A stretch of DNA of 64,000 nucleotides from contig NZ_JAERQF010000025.1 of the NCBI RefSeq assembly GCF_016734815.1, positions 1 to 64,000 of the forward strand, written 5' to 3'. Positions within the stretch are counted from its first letter, which is position 1, and each line of letters begins with the position of its first letter. The notes below the pieces were generated by a model. It was given only the letters and a program-made list of their open reading frames with translations. It ran no database searches and was not told the DNA's origin. Source of the stretch: Hymenobacter rubidus. GTDB taxonomy: Bacteria; Bacteroidota; Bacteroidia; Cytophagales; Hymenobacteraceae. Of the stretch, positions 15,306 through 25,259 are shown piece after piece. A program made the position numbers and the translations under genes.

Positions 15306-18300
15306 ATGCAAACTTTCTTCCTCCTCTTGGCTCGAAAGCGTAGCTTTCTGAGTCTCCTGTTCCTCTTCGGAGCTTTGCGCGCCCAGGCCGACTGCAACAC
15401 GCCGCGCCTCATCCGCTCGGCACAAGCCGGGAACTTTAACACTGGCAGCACCTGGGTGGGCGGCGTGGTCCCCACTTCCTGCGACTTTGTGGTCGTCGAC
15501 CACGCCGTGACGCTGGATATTTCCTTCACCGTGGGCCAGAACGGTAACGGCGGCCTGAGCGTGACCAACGGGGCCTCGCTCACCGGCACCGGACAAACCA
15601 TCAGCATTACCGGCGGCGCGGCCTACACCTTCACCAACAACGGCACGGTCAACATTGGCTCGATTAGCTTCAACGGCAGCGGGGCTACGTTCGCCAACAA
15701 CGCCACGGCCACGCTCAACACCAGCCAGACCTGGAATTCGGGCAGCTATATTGAAAACAAGGGCTACCTGACGGTAAATGGCAGCATCCTGCAGGCGGAT
15801 GGGGTGCTGCGCAACGATGCCATCTACGGCACGCTGACCGTGAGTGGCACCGTGACGCTGAACGGGGCCAGCAAGTGGGACAACACGGGCCGCATCGTGA
15901 GCACTGCAACTGACGTGTCTAAAAGCTTCTTCCTGCAAGGCACCAACGCCTCTTTTTACAACCGGCCCACGGGGCGGCTCAAAATGCTGAATGGCGGCCT
16001 GTACCAAGCCGCTGGCACCATCATCAACAACGAGAACTACATCGGGGTGCTGAACCTGGAAACCCACGACGGCGCGCTGATGATGAACACCGACTCGGTG
16101 ATGGTGGGCAGCAACTTCATCAACGGCGACATTTTTTCGAACTACGCCGGGGCCAACATCCGCATCGGGGCCAACTTTACCCAAATCAACAAAACCGGCT
16201 CTATTCTGAGCAACGACGGCTTTGTGCAGATTATCGGCAACTTCTCCAACGACAAGGCCATTGGCGGCAACGGCGGCGGCTACACCATTGGCGGCACCTC
16301 GACGAACACCTCCAACGGGCAGGTAACCGGCACCGTTGACATTTGCGACCCGAGTGTGTCGGGCAACAATGCCAACAACCTGCCGAACATATTCGACTCC
16401 AACGCCAACACGAACCAGGGCACGAACTACGGGATTTCCACCACTACCACGCGCTGCCAGTACGTGGCCCCCACGGCTTCGCTAAAGGCCACCGACATCA
16501 CGGGTGCCGGCGAAGTGTGCTCCGGCAGCACCGGCAAGGTGTACTATGTGCCGGTGGTGAGCGGGGCGACCAGCTACATCTGGACGGTGCCCAGCGGCTA
16601 CACCATCACGGCTACTTCGCCGGCGGGCACCATTTCGGGCGGCGGCACCACGGCCATCATCAACACCACCAATACCACCGGCAACGTGAGCATCACGGTC
16701 ACGATGGGCACTGCCGACGGCGTTATTACCCTCAAAACCGTTGGCGCATCGGCTTCGGCCTACAACTACACGTCCAAGCTGGTGAAGGTATCGACCGGCA
16801 GCGGGCCCAGCACGCCGGGTGCCATCACCGGCACCGGCGCGGCTGTGTGCTCGGCTAGCGGCGGCCTCACCTACAGCATTGCGCCCGTGAGCGGTGCCAG
16901 CACTTATACCTGGACCGTGCCCAGCGGCTGGACCATCAACTACGGCCAGGGCACCACCAGCATTTCGGCCACGGCCAACGCAACGTCCGGCAACGTGACC
17001 GTGACGGCCAGCAACGCCTGCGGCACCAGCGCGGCAGCATCCTACGCGGTGGCGCCTTCCGCCACCCTGACGGCTCCCACCATCAGCGGCCCAGCCGCGC
17101 CCTGCCAGAACACCAGCCAAAGCTACACAGCTACTGCCGTGAGCGGCGCCAGCGGCTACCTCTGGACCGTGCCCAGCGGCTGGAACATTCAGTCCTACTC
17201 CTCGGGAGGGGCTACCGTCAACGTGACGACCGGGTCGACCTCGGGCAACGTAACGGCTGCTGCCACCAACAGTTGCGGCACCGGCCCCACCAGCGCCGGC
17301 TACGCCGTGGCCGTCGGCCAGAACCTGAACGCGCCTTCGTTTACAGCAAGCAGCGGCTCTACGAACAGCACCAACCCCTGCGCTAACAACGGCGGCTACA
17401 TCTACCAGGTAACTGCTCAAACCGCGGCAACCTATAACTGGACATTGCCCAGCGGCTGGGTAGTAACCTCGCCCACGGGCATCTCGGGTACCACCTTCAG
17501 CACCAGCACCAATGCCATTACCGTAACGCCCAACAGTACCGCCGGCACCGTCACGGCAACGCTTTCAGGGCCCTGCAACGGCTCGCCTACGCAGAACACC
17601 CAGCTCAACGTTACGCCGCAGGCCCAGCCAGCAGCCCCGGTTATCACTCCCGGCAGTAGTGCGTTCTGCGGCGGCGTGTCCAACACCTTTACAGCTACGT
17701 TTGCAGTTGGCGCGGGCACCGTGGCCTGGACCGGTCCCGCGGGCTGGACGTTCGGAACGCCCACCACTACCCCTACTAGTTCGACTGTAGTGGCTACGCC
17801 CGGCACCAATGCCGTGGTCGGCAACATTACGGCCACGCTCACTAATAGCAACGGTTGCACCAGCCCCACGGCGACGGCTGCTGTCACATCTGGTTCTACC
17901 GCGCCGGGTACCATCAACGGCTCAGCGCTTCCGACAGCCTCTAAAACGGGTCTGGTGTACAGCATCACCGCCGTGAGTGGCGCGACGAGCTACAACTGGA
18001 CGGTGCCCACCGGCTGGGCGATTACCGCCACCACGCCTGTTACCGCTGGTCCCTTCGGCGGCACCACGCTCAATACTACGGCACCTAGCATTACCGTTAC
18101 GAGCGGTACAACCGCCGGCACCATCTATGTATCGGCCAGCAATGGCACCTGCACCAGCGCGGCCAGTGCTAAAGTGGTAGACATTAACCAGCCGACTGTT
18201 TATACGGCGGTGGCGTACAATTCCATTAAGAAAGCCACTTGCTATGCTGCCGGCGATGTGCTCTACAGCGCGACCGACGGCAACGGTGCTATTACAAATA

Positions 18301-19319
18301 CTACCGTCACCTCAGGCTCTTTGCCGGCGGGAGTAGCGTTGGCTACCAACGGCACCCTCAGCGTGAGCACACCCGCCAGCCTGCCCGCTTCGCCTCCTAG
18401 CTTCACGGTAACAACGACCGATGTAATGACCGGCCAAACCCAGAAGACATTTACCCTGACTTTTGGCCCAGACCAGGCTGCTACCCAGGCCACCGGCGTG
18501 CAAAAGGTGCTGGAAAGCTACGCCAACAACGACGTGCTGATGACTTATTCCGACCCGGATGGGGCCATCACCACCATTGCGCTGGCCAGTGGTAATATTC
18601 CCGCCGGCACGGCTCTGCAGATATCCGGCAACAACGGCGTGCTTATCGTAACCGACCGGACCAAACTCAGCCCCGGCGCCTATTCCTTCACCGTCACCAC
18701 CAGCAACGGCACGTGCAGCATCGGCTCCAGCAATACCGCGTCGGCCGTCACCCTGGGTAACAGCCGCGCCCTACCCATCGAGCTAACGGCCTTTAGCGGT
18801 CAAGTACTCAGCAGCGGCCAGGTATTGCTCACCTGGTCTACGGCCCAGGAGCTGAACAACCTGCGCTTCGACGTGCAGCGTTCCGCCGACGGTGCGGCCT
18901 TCAGCACCATTGGCGAAGTGGCCGGCTCGGGCACGACTGCAACGGCCCACTCCTACCGCTTCACCGATGCTACCTCGCTGCCCAGCAAGGGCCTGACGTA
19001 CTACCGCCTTCGCCAGGTCGATAAGGACGGTGATTTCCATTACTCGCCGGTACTCGCCCTGCTGGCCTCCACCAAAGCCGCGCGCCTGACCGTAGAGCTT
19101 TCGCCCAACCCCACGCAGGATGTGCTGCACGTACTGATGGCCGGCCCCGAAGGTGGGCAGGAACTCACCATCTACGCGCTGTCGGGCAAGCTGCTGCTGC
19201 ACCAGTTAGCCGAGGCTTCCGCTACGGTATCTGTGCAGCAGCTACCGGCTGGCATGTACCTGCTCCAAGTGCGCACCGCCGACGGCCAGCAACTTACCCG
19301 CCGCTTCGTAAAAGAATAA
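15306..19319 (+). CDS. giant secreted PKD-repeat protein with T9SS C-terminal sorting domain
   Basis: 1337 residues from ATG 15306. The signal peptide ends near LRAQA. About 30-340 is Asn/Gly-rich and probably a beta-helix (repeated NNGTVNIGSI / NNATATLN units). From about 395 there are at least five PKD-like Ig modules, each with a SGA-[TS]-x-Y-x-WTVPSGW core and a CG or NSCGT segment. A fibronectin-like module (LPIELTAFSGQ ... YYRLRQVD) follows. The end is a type A sorting domain: LSPNPTQDVLHV, LTIYALSGKLL, LPAGMYLLQVRT, RRFVKE. It should cross the outer membrane by T9SS and sit on the surface; an adhesive role is inferred. Confidence 0.88.
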   Translation: MQTFFLLLARKRSFLSLLFLFGALRAQADCNTPRLIRSAQAGNFNTGSTWVGGVVPTSCDFVVVDHAVTLDISFTVGQNGNGGLSVTNGASLTGTGQTISITGGAAYTFTNNGTVNIGSISFNGSGATFANNATATLNTSQTWNSGSYIENKGYLTVNGSILQADGVLRNDAIYGTLTVSGTVTLNGASKWDNTGRIVSTATDVSKSFFLQGTNASFYNRPTGRLKMLNGGLYQAAGTIINNENYIGVLNLETHDGALMMNTDSVMVGSNFINGDIFSNYAGANIRIGANFTQINKTGSILSNDGFVQIIGNFSNDKAIGGNGGGYTIGGTSTNTSNGQVTGTVDICDPSVSGNNANNLPNIFDSNANTNQGTNYGISTTTTRCQYVAPTASLKATDITGAGEVCSGSTGKVYYVPVVSGATSYIWTVPSGYTITATSPAGTISGGGTTAIINTTNTTGNVSITVTMGTADGVITLKTVGASASAYNYTSKLVKVSTGSGPSTPGAITGTGAAVCSASGGLTYSIAPVSGASTYTWTVPSGWTINYGQGTTSISATANATSGNVTVTASNACGTSAAASYAVAPSATLTAPTISGPAAPCQNTSQSYTATAVSGASGYLWTVPSGWNIQSYSSGGATVNVTTGSTSGNVTAAATNSCGTGPTSAGYAVAVGQNLNAPSFTASSGSTNSTNPCANNGGYIYQVTAQTAATYNWTLPSGWVVTSPTGISGTTFSTSTNAITVTPNSTAGTVTATLSGPCNGSPTQNTQLNVTPQAQPAAPVITPGSSAFCGGVSNTFTATFAVGAGTVAWTGPAGWTFGTPTTTPTSSTVVATPGTNAVVGNITATLTNSNGCTSPTATAAVTSGSTAPGTINGSALPTASKTGLVYSITAVSGATSYNWTVPTGWAITATTPVTAGPFGGTTLNTTAPSITVTSGTTAGTIYVSASNGTCTSAASAKVVDINQPTVYTAVAYNSIKKATCYAAGDVLYSATDGNGAITNTTVTSGSLPAGVALATNGTLSVSTPASLPASPPSFTVTTTDVMTGQTQKTFTLTFGPDQAATQATGVQKVLESYANNDVLMTYSDPDGAITTIALASGNIPAGTALQISGNNGVLIVTDRTKLSPGAYSFTVTTSNGTCSIGSSNTASAVTLGNSRALPIELTAFSGQVLSSGQVLLTWSTAQELNNLRFDVQRSADGAAFSTIGEVAGSGTTATAHSYRFTDATSLPSKGLTYYRLRQVDKDGDFHYSPVLALLASTKAARLTVELSPNPTQDVLHVLMAGPEGGQELTIYALSGKLLLHQLAEASATVSVQQLPAGMYLLQVRTADGQQLTRRFVKE

Positions 19320-19343
19320 TCCGGAGAGTGGTCAGTCTTCCAT

Positions 19344-19384
19344 AAAAAAGCCCCGATGCTCGTGAGCATCGGGGCTTTTTTACG
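19344..19384. terminator. bidirectional intrinsic terminator
   Basis: AAAAAAGCCCCGATGCTC pairs with GAGCATCGGGGCTTTTTT around a 3-base loop. It serves the T9SS gene and the convergent phosphorylase gene. Confidence 0.92.
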
Positions 19385-19407
19385 GGCAATCGAGGGTATA
19401 ACCCACG

Positions 19408-21060
19408 CTACGCCTCGTACAGCAGCTCGTAGTATTCGCGCGCCATGCGGCCTGATTCGAACTCCGGCTCTACATCCTGCATGGCGGTTTTCACCACTTT
19501 CAGGAAGTCGCTGGGCTGGTCGTAGTAAAGCGGCAGCACGGTGTTTTCGAGCACGTCGAGCAGGGCTTTGGCTTCGGCGTCGTCCTTCACGTTGTCGGGC
19601 AGGGTCACGTCCACAATCGGGATGAGGAAGCCGTTTTCGCCGTCGCGGCAGAACTCCGGAATCCAGCCGTCGGCCACGCTCAGGTTCACGCTGGCGTTCA
19701 TGGCGGCGGTCATGCCGCTGGTGCCGCTGGCTTCGCGGGGGAAGCGCGGCGTGTTCAGCCAGATATCGGAGCCCTTTTTGAGGGCCGCCGACAGCCCCAG
19801 CTCGTAGCCGGTGAGCACGGCGCAATTTTTCAGGTTGGCCGTGCGCTTGATGATTTCATTGAACAAGGCCACGGCACCGTAGTCCTTCGGATAGGGCTTG
19901 CCCGCCCAAATCATCTGAATGGGATGCTTGGCATTGTTGGCCAACTCCACAAAGCGCTCGAAGTGGCGCAGAATTAAATCGGCGCGCTTGTAGCCGGCGA
20001 AACGACGGGCCCACACAATGGTGAGGACGTTGGGGTCGAAGACGTTGCCGGTTTGGTCGGCCACGATTTTGAATAGGTTTTTTTTCAGCTCCTGTTTGCG
20101 GGCCAGCAGGGCAGCATCGTCCTTGCTGGCGAGGGCGGCAGCCAGCTGCGGGTCGCGCCAGTAGGTGCCGTTTTGGCTGTTGGTGATGGGAATGATGGGA
20201 CAGATGCCCTCGTAGTGGCCCCACATTTCGTTGGCCACGGTGCCGTGCACCTTGCTCACGGCGTTGGCCTTACGCGAGAAGCGCAGGGCCGTGAGGGTGT
20301 AGTTCAACGAGTCGCCGGTGCCAATGAGGGCCACTCGACGGATTTCTTCTTCCGGCACAGGGCCAAAGAAAGTCATGTCCGTCAGCAGCTTCATGGGGCG
20401 TTCCTCGTTGCCGGCCAGCTCGGGGGTGTGCGTAGTGAAAACCAAACGCTTCTGCACCTCGGCCAGCTTGCGGCCGTGCTTTTCGTAGAGGTAGAACGCC
20501 AGCGGCAGGCCGTGGCCTTCGTTGAGGTGGTACACGTCGGTTTTGCGGCCGAGCACGTCGAGCAGCTTGCCGCCGCCCACGCCCAACAGGATGCTTTGGG
20601 CCACGCGGGCCGCCGAGTCTGGGTCGTAGAGGTGGTGCGAGATGGTGCGCGAGAGGTGGTCATTCTCGGCAATGTCGGTGGTGAGGAAGAACATCGGCAC
20701 GGTGCCGAATACTTCCGGAGCCAGGTACAGGGCCTTCACGTGCACATCGGCGCCGTGGATGGTGATGGGGAAGATGATGCCCGTGTCCTCCAGAAACGAG
20801 TAGTATTTCAGGCGAAACTCGGGGCGCATGGTTTGGTCCACGGCGCGGTCCTGGTCGTAGTAGCCGTAGCTCCACAGGATGCTGATGCCCACCAGGTTCT
20901 GCTTTAGCTCGTAGCCCGAGCGCATGTGCGAGCCGGCCAGAAAGCCCAGGCCGCCGGAGTAGGTTTTCAGGGCCTGGTCGACCGCGAATTCCATGGAAAA
21001 ATATGCGGCGGCCGTTTTGTACTTGGCCGCGGGCGTGTAGGGTTTGTAGGTAAAAGCCAT
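19408..21060 (-). CDS. alpha-glucan phosphorylase family (GT35) homologue lacking the PLP lysine
   Basis: 550 residues from ATG 21060. It begins AAAYFSMEFAVDQALKTYSGGLGFLAGSH, characteristic of the compact alpha-glucan phosphorylase branch, with VYHLNEGHG, FTTHTP and TIVWARRFAGYKR further on. It would release glucose-1-phosphate from glucan in the cytoplasm. In GT35 enzymes the segment EASGT-x-x-MK carries the PLP Schiff-base Lys. Here it reads EASGTSGMTAAMN, and the codon at 19708-19710 is ACC (Thr451). The reading frame is clean, so it is not a frameshift. PLP-dependent activity is therefore doubtful, unless this branch uses another residue. Confidence 0.85.
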   Translation of the reverse strand: MAFTYKPYTPAAKYKTAAAYFSMEFAVDQALKTYSGGLGFLAGSHMRSGYELKQNLVGISILWSYGYYDQDRAVDQTMRPEFRLKYYSFLEDTGIIFPITIHGADVHVKALYLAPEVFGTVPMFFLTTDIAENDHLSRTISHHLYDPDSAARVAQSILLGVGGGKLLDVLGRKTDVYHLNEGHGLPLAFYLYEKHGRKLAEVQKRLVFTTHTPELAGNEERPMKLLTDMTFFGPVPEEEIRRVALIGTGDSLNYTLTALRFSRKANAVSKVHGTVANEMWGHYEGICPIIPITNSQNGTYWRDPQLAAALASKDDAALLARKQELKKNLFKIVADQTGNVFDPNVLTIVWARRFAGYKRADLILRHFERFVELANNAKHPIQMIWAGKPYPKDYGAVALFNEIIKRTANLKNCAVLTGYELGLSAALKKGSDIWLNTPRFPREASGTSGMTAAMNASVNLSVADGWIPEFCRDGENGFLIPIVDVTLPDNVKDDAEAKALLDVLENTVLPLYYDQPSDFLKVVKTAMQDVEPEFESGRMAREYYELLYEA

Positions 21061-21557
21061 AGAGGGGTAGTGCGGGCCACGGCGCGCAACTGGAACTGTG
21101 AGGTGCTGGTGAAAAATGACGCTTCCGGGCCGCGACCAATGCTGCGGCTGCCACTTGGGTTGGCGCCGCAAGGTCAGAAGCATTCGGCAAAAAACGCAAA
21201 GTTCTGATACAGAGCCTGTCTTTGAGCAAACGTTAGCACTCCGCAACCCCTACATAGTCAGGGCTATACTAGTCGCTATTTTATGAGGCACCTGCTTGCT
21301 TCGGCACATGGCTCGGCAACCATCGCTACAATTACTCCCTCTGGCAGCAGTCTATTCAGGTAACTGCTGGAAAATGACAGTGAAAATCAATCTGGATAAA
21401 AAATTATTTTATTGAAATAATTAAAATTATTTACCATTTAATTATCGATTCATCAACAAAAGGCCATAATCTTTTGACAAGCAATAGTGCGATGTATCTA
21501 CCTAATCCTTTTAGCTTTGGCTCCATCGTTTCATTCTCACAAACAAACTTTTCACGT
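21061..21557. other. gene-free divergent spacer
   Basis: Between the phosphorylase and the 21558 lipoprotein gene. The phosphorylase frame stays open to 21246 but the extension is not family-like. 21390-21470 is strongly AT-rich. A small CAGCAGT ... ACTGCTG inverted repeat lies at 21345-21369. No RNA gene is recognised; promoters for both genes are likely here. Confidence 0.5.
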
Positions 21558-22997
21558 ATGCGCATGACATTTTTTGGCCGTTATCTGATAGCGCCGTTCC
21601 TGGGTGCTGTCCTATTGGCAAGCTGTTCCAAGTCTGAAACCTCGCCGGAAGTGCCAACAGTAGACGTTGCCACGCAAAACGTTTCGGCGCCCGGCTTCCC
21701 CGAGGGGTTTGAGACGGGCACCAAAACGGCCTACGCCACCGGCAGCGTCACGCTCGGCTCGGGCTCCTGGACGCTGAACGATGCCCTGCTGGGCAACACT
21801 GCCTCGGACCCCAAAACCGGCACGCAATCGGCCAGGGTGCGCAACAGTGGCTCATTGAGCATGAACTTCGACCTCACCGGCGGGGCCGGCGTGGTGATTG
21901 TGGCGCACGCCCTGTACGGCTCCGACGCCAGCGGCACCTGGGAACTGTGGGCCAGCAGCAACAGCGGCAGCAGCTATGCCAAAGTGGGCAGCACCATCAC
22001 CACCAGCAGCACCACGCTCAGCACGGCCTCCTTCACCGTAAACCTCGCCGGCCCCGTGCGCCTGCAAGTGCGCAAAACCGACGGCAGCACCAACCGCATC
22101 AACTTCGATAACATCACCGTGGAAAGCTACGCCAGCGGCGGTGGCACGGGCACCGGTGGCAAGAAATTCCTGTTCGACGCCTCGCACGCCGAACTGGCCG
22201 GCAACGCCGACTGGGCGCTGGACGTGGACGGCGGCGTGACGCCGCGCTACCCCACGCCGGCCGCGTCGGGCATCACGGCCAGCACCTCGGAAACTTATTG
22301 GACCGCCGCCCTCTCCTCGTGGGGCGTGGCCCTGGTGAAGCTGGGCAACACCGTGGAAAACCTGCCTGCGGGCACGGCCATTACGTATGGCAATGCGTCG
22401 AACCCCCAGGATTTGGCTAATTACAGCGTGTTTGTGGTGGACGAGCCGAACACGTTGTTCACAGCGACGGAGAAAACGGCCATCGTCAGCTTCGTTCAAC
22501 ACGGCGGCGGCCTGTTCATGATTTCGGACCACACCGTATCGGACCGCAACAACGACGGCTACGACTCGCCCGCCATCTGGAACGATTTGATGACCAACAA
22601 CTCGGTGCAGGCCAACCCCTTCGGCTACAGCATTGCGCTGACCAACATTTCGGAAACCACCAGCAACGTACTGGCCAGCCCCACCAACACCATTCTGCAC
22701 GGTTCGCAGGGCGACGTGACGCAGCTGAAATTCTCGAACGGCGCCACCCTCACCAAAACCTCGGGTTCGGCCGCCGTGCCGTTGATTTGGCAGAGCACCG
22801 CCTCGCAGGGCAACACCAATATCATGTGCCTGAGCAGCACCTACGGCACGGGCCGCGTGGTGTGCATCACCGATTCGTCGCCGGCCGACGACGGCACCGG
22901 CAGCCCCGGCAACACCGTGTACCCCGGCTGGACCGAGCTGGCCAGCCACGCTAAGCTGCACCTGAATGCCTCGCTGTGGTTGGCCAAGCTGCAATGA
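21558..22997 (+). CDS. lipoprotein with a ThuA/GATase-like C-terminal domain, unknown function
   Basis: 479 residues from ATG 21558; an upstream in-frame start is less likely because the signal peptide starts here. Lipobox LLASC near residue 21. About 35-185 is a jelly-roll-like module (GTKTAYATGSVTLGSGSW ... RINFDNITVESY), as seen beside secreted nucleases. From about 200 there is a Rossmann-like domain (KKFLFDASHAELAGNADW, SVFVVDEPNTLF, VQHGGGLFMISDH, GRVVCITDSSP) resembling ThuA/type 1 glutamine-amidotransferase folds. No catalytic Cys is evident. Function unknown. Confidence 0.7.
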   Translation: MRMTFFGRYLIAPFLGAVLLASCSKSETSPEVPTVDVATQNVSAPGFPEGFETGTKTAYATGSVTLGSGSWTLNDALLGNTASDPKTGTQSARVRNSGSLSMNFDLTGGAGVVIVAHALYGSDASGTWELWASSNSGSSYAKVGSTITTSSTTLSTASFTVNLAGPVRLQVRKTDGSTNRINFDNITVESYASGGGTGTGGKKFLFDASHAELAGNADWALDVDGGVTPRYPTPAASGITASTSETYWTAALSSWGVALVKLGNTVENLPAGTAITYGNASNPQDLANYSVFVVDEPNTLFTATEKTAIVSFVQHGGGLFMISDHTVSDRNNDGYDSPAIWNDLMTNNSVQANPFGYSIALTNISETTSNVLASPTNTILHGSQGDVTQLKFSNGATLTKTSGSAAVPLIWQSTASQGNTNIMCLSSTYGTGRVVCITDSSPADDGTGSPGNTVYPGWTELASHAKLHLNASLWLAKLQ

Positions 22998-23017
22998 GTC
23001 GTTAGCAATGACTAGTA

Positions 23018-23056
23018 GAAAAAGCCTGCTCCCGGTTCCGGGGGCAGGCTTTTTTG
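23018..23056 (+). terminator. intrinsic terminator
   Basis: AAAAAGCCTGCTCCCGG pairs with CCGGGGGCAGGC, followed by six T. It ends the 21558-22997 gene. Confidence 0.88.
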
Positions 23057-23090
23057 TGGGTCAGAAGCTAGGCGAGTGAGCGAAACAGAA

Positions 23091-23122
23091 TTGCTAAAGC
23101 AGGGCCGGGAAATTTATTTTTG
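23091..23122 (+). promoter_or_regulatory. promoter of the first GH13 gene
   Basis: TTG at 23091-23093, a 21-base spacer and TATTTTTG at 23115-23122 fit the Bacteroidota -33/-7 pattern. A second TACTTTTG lies at 23165-23172, closer to the ATG at 23202. Confidence 0.6.
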
Positions 23123-23201
23123 GAGTGGAAACGGTTGCATTTTCGGCCCGGAAAAGGAAAGCGCTACTTTTGGCTTTTACGCCATTTTACCGCTCTTTTC
23201 C

Positions 23202-25112
23202 ATGAAATTCCCACGTTTGCTGCTGGCCGCCGCAGTGTTCCCTTTGGGGCTCATCGCGCCCATTTTAGCCAAGGCCGAACCGCTTGCTCCGGCCGCGCAG
23301 GCCACTTCTCCCAGCCATAGCGCCGCCACGCAAGCAGCACCGGACGTGCGCATCGACCCAACCTATTGGTGGGTGGGCATGAAAAACCCCAAGCTGCAGC
23401 TGCTGGTGCACGCGCCCGGCATTGGCGGCAGCACGGCGGCCCTGGCTACTTACCCTGGCGTGGCCTTGGAGGGCACCCAGAAACTGGAGAACCCCAACTA
23501 CCTCGTCGTCAACCTCAACATTGGTTCCGAAGCCCGACCCGGCCAGTTGAAGCTGGAATTTAAAGGCAGCAAAAAGCTCACGTATGCCTACGAGCTGCGG
23601 GCCCGCAACACCGACCCCAACCGCGTGCAGGGCCTCACGCAGGCCGACTTCATCTACATGCTGATGCCGGACCGTTTCGCAAACGGTGACCCGAAGAACG
23701 ACGTGGTGAAGGGCACCCGCGTGAACCACATTGCCCGCGACTCGATGTACGCCCGCCACGGCGGCGACCTGAAAGGCATTCAAAATCACTTCGATTATTT
23801 CAAGAAGCTGGGCGCCACAGCCATCTGGCCCACGCCCATCATCGAAAACGACATGCCCAAGGCCAGCTACCACGGCTATGCCGTCACGGATTGCTACAAA
23901 ATCGACCCGCGCTACGGCACCAACGAAGAGTACCAGCGATTTGTGAAAGCCGCGCACGCCGACGGCCTGAAAGTGGTGCAGGACATTGTGCTCAACCATT
24001 GGGGCAGCTACCACCACCTGTTCCTCGACAAGCCGGCGGCCGACTGGTTCCACGCCTTCCCGAAGTTCACGCGCAGCAACTACAACGCCTTTGCGCTGAA
24101 CGACCCCTACGGCTCGAAGCGCGACTACCAGCTGTTCAACGACGGCTGGTTTGACACTACCATGCCCGACGTGAACCAAGGCAACCCGCTGGTAGCTACT
24201 TATATTATTCAGAACTTTCTGTGGTGGGTCGAGTCGACGGGCATCGACGGGTATCGCATTGATACCTACCCCTATTCCCAACCGCAGTTTTTGATGGCCT
24301 GGGGCAAGGCCATTGGCGAAGAATACCCCAAGCTGGCTCTGTTTGGCGAGGCCTGGGAAGGCACCGAAGCCGAGCAGGCTTTCTTTGCCCAGAACATTTT
24401 TCCGCCGGTAAACGGCTTTAAATCGAACCTGCCAGGCGTGCTTGATTTCCAAATCTGCTTTGCGATTTCAGATGCGTTGAAGACCGAAAACGGCGATTTG
24501 AGCAAGCTCTACCATGCCTTGCAGGGCGACTGGCTGTACGTAGATGCCACGCGCAACGTGCCGTTTCTGGATAACCACGACATGAGTCGATTCTATTCGG
24601 TAATTGGCGAGGATTTCGGCAAATTCAAAACCGGCATTGCCTGGCTGCTGACCTTGCGCGGCACGCCGCAGCTGTACTACGGCACGGAGGTGCTGATGAA
24701 GAACTTTTCGAACCCCGACGGCAAGGTGCGCGAGGACTTCCCCGGCGGCTGGGCGGGCGACAAGCTGGACTATTTCACCACGCGCCCCAGTGGCCAGGCG
24801 GGCGAGGCCTTCGACTACGTGAGCAAGCTGGCGAATTACCGGAAGGCGCACCCGGTTTTGAGTTCGGGCAAGCTGATGCAGTTTATCCCGCAGGACGGCG
24901 TGTATACGTACTTCCGGTACGATGATTCTGCCTGCGTAATGGTGATTGCCAACAACACCAAGGACGAGAAAAAGGTGGACGGAACGCGGTTTGCCGAGCG
25001 GTTTGATGGGTTTTCGTCGGGGATAGAAGTGGTGAGCGGGGCGACGGTTTCGGATTTGAAGACGTTGAACATTCCGGCGCACACGGTGTGGGTGGTGGAG
25101 TTGCGGAAGTAG
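23202..25112 (+). CDS. exported GH13 cyclomaltodextrinase/neopullulanase-like enzyme
   Basis: 636 residues from ATG 23202. The signal peptide ends near ILAKA. About 45-135 is an N-terminal Ig-like domain (IDPTYWWVGMKNPKLQLLVHAP) typical of Bacteroidota cyclomaltodextrinases. The GH13 barrel then shows DIVLNH, GIDGYRIDTYP (nucleophile Asp354), LFGEAWEG (acid/base Glu383) and FLDNHD (Asp460). A C-terminal beta domain closes it. It should hydrolyse maltodextrins, cyclodextrins or pullulan in the periplasm. The stop codon abuts a long inverted repeat. Confidence 0.92.
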   Translation: MKFPRLLLAAAVFPLGLIAPILAKAEPLAPAAQATSPSHSAATQAAPDVRIDPTYWWVGMKNPKLQLLVHAPGIGGSTAALATYPGVALEGTQKLENPNYLVVNLNIGSEARPGQLKLEFKGSKKLTYAYELRARNTDPNRVQGLTQADFIYMLMPDRFANGDPKNDVVKGTRVNHIARDSMYARHGGDLKGIQNHFDYFKKLGATAIWPTPIIENDMPKASYHGYAVTDCYKIDPRYGTNEEYQRFVKAAHADGLKVVQDIVLNHWGSYHHLFLDKPAADWFHAFPKFTRSNYNAFALNDPYGSKRDYQLFNDGWFDTTMPDVNQGNPLVATYIIQNFLWWVESTGIDGYRIDTYPYSQPQFLMAWGKAIGEEYPKLALFGEAWEGTEAEQAFFAQNIFPPVNGFKSNLPGVLDFQICFAISDALKTENGDLSKLYHALQGDWLYVDATRNVPFLDNHDMSRFYSVIGEDFGKFKTGIAWLLTLRGTPQLYYGTEVLMKNFSNPDGKVREDFPGGWAGDKLDYFTTRPSGQAGEAFDYVSKLANYRKAHPVLSSGKLMQFIPQDGVYTYFRYDDSACVMVIANNTKDEKKVDGTRFAERFDGFSSGIEVVSGATVSDLKTLNIPAHTVWVVELRK

Positions 25113-25258
25113 CGCAAGGTTTCGCTAAGTTGAAAATCAGGTTTCGCAAAGGCGAAGCGTTTTGCAACTTCTTGTTTCCGGTTCGTTTTATTTTATCCTA
25201 GCAGCCTCTTGGGCTGCCTTTGCGAAACTTGATTTTTAACTTAGCGAAACCTTGCGCT
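25112..25258. repeat. 43-nt inverted repeat spanning GH13 stop to SDR start
   Basis: The arms 25112-25154 and 25216-25258 differ at two positions. The arm starts AGCGCAAGGTTTCGCTAAG. The left arm begins on the last base of the GH13 stop and the right arm ends one base before the SDR ATG, so the SDR ribosome-binding region lies inside it. A minor AGCAGCC/GGGCTGCC hairpin sits beside the loop. Confidence 0.9.
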
Positions 25259-25259
25259 C

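Noticed and set aside
19326..19384. Possible small RNA at the 19344-19384 hairpin
   Set aside because: A simple GC stem with A- and T-tracts between convergent genes is best read as a bidirectional terminator.
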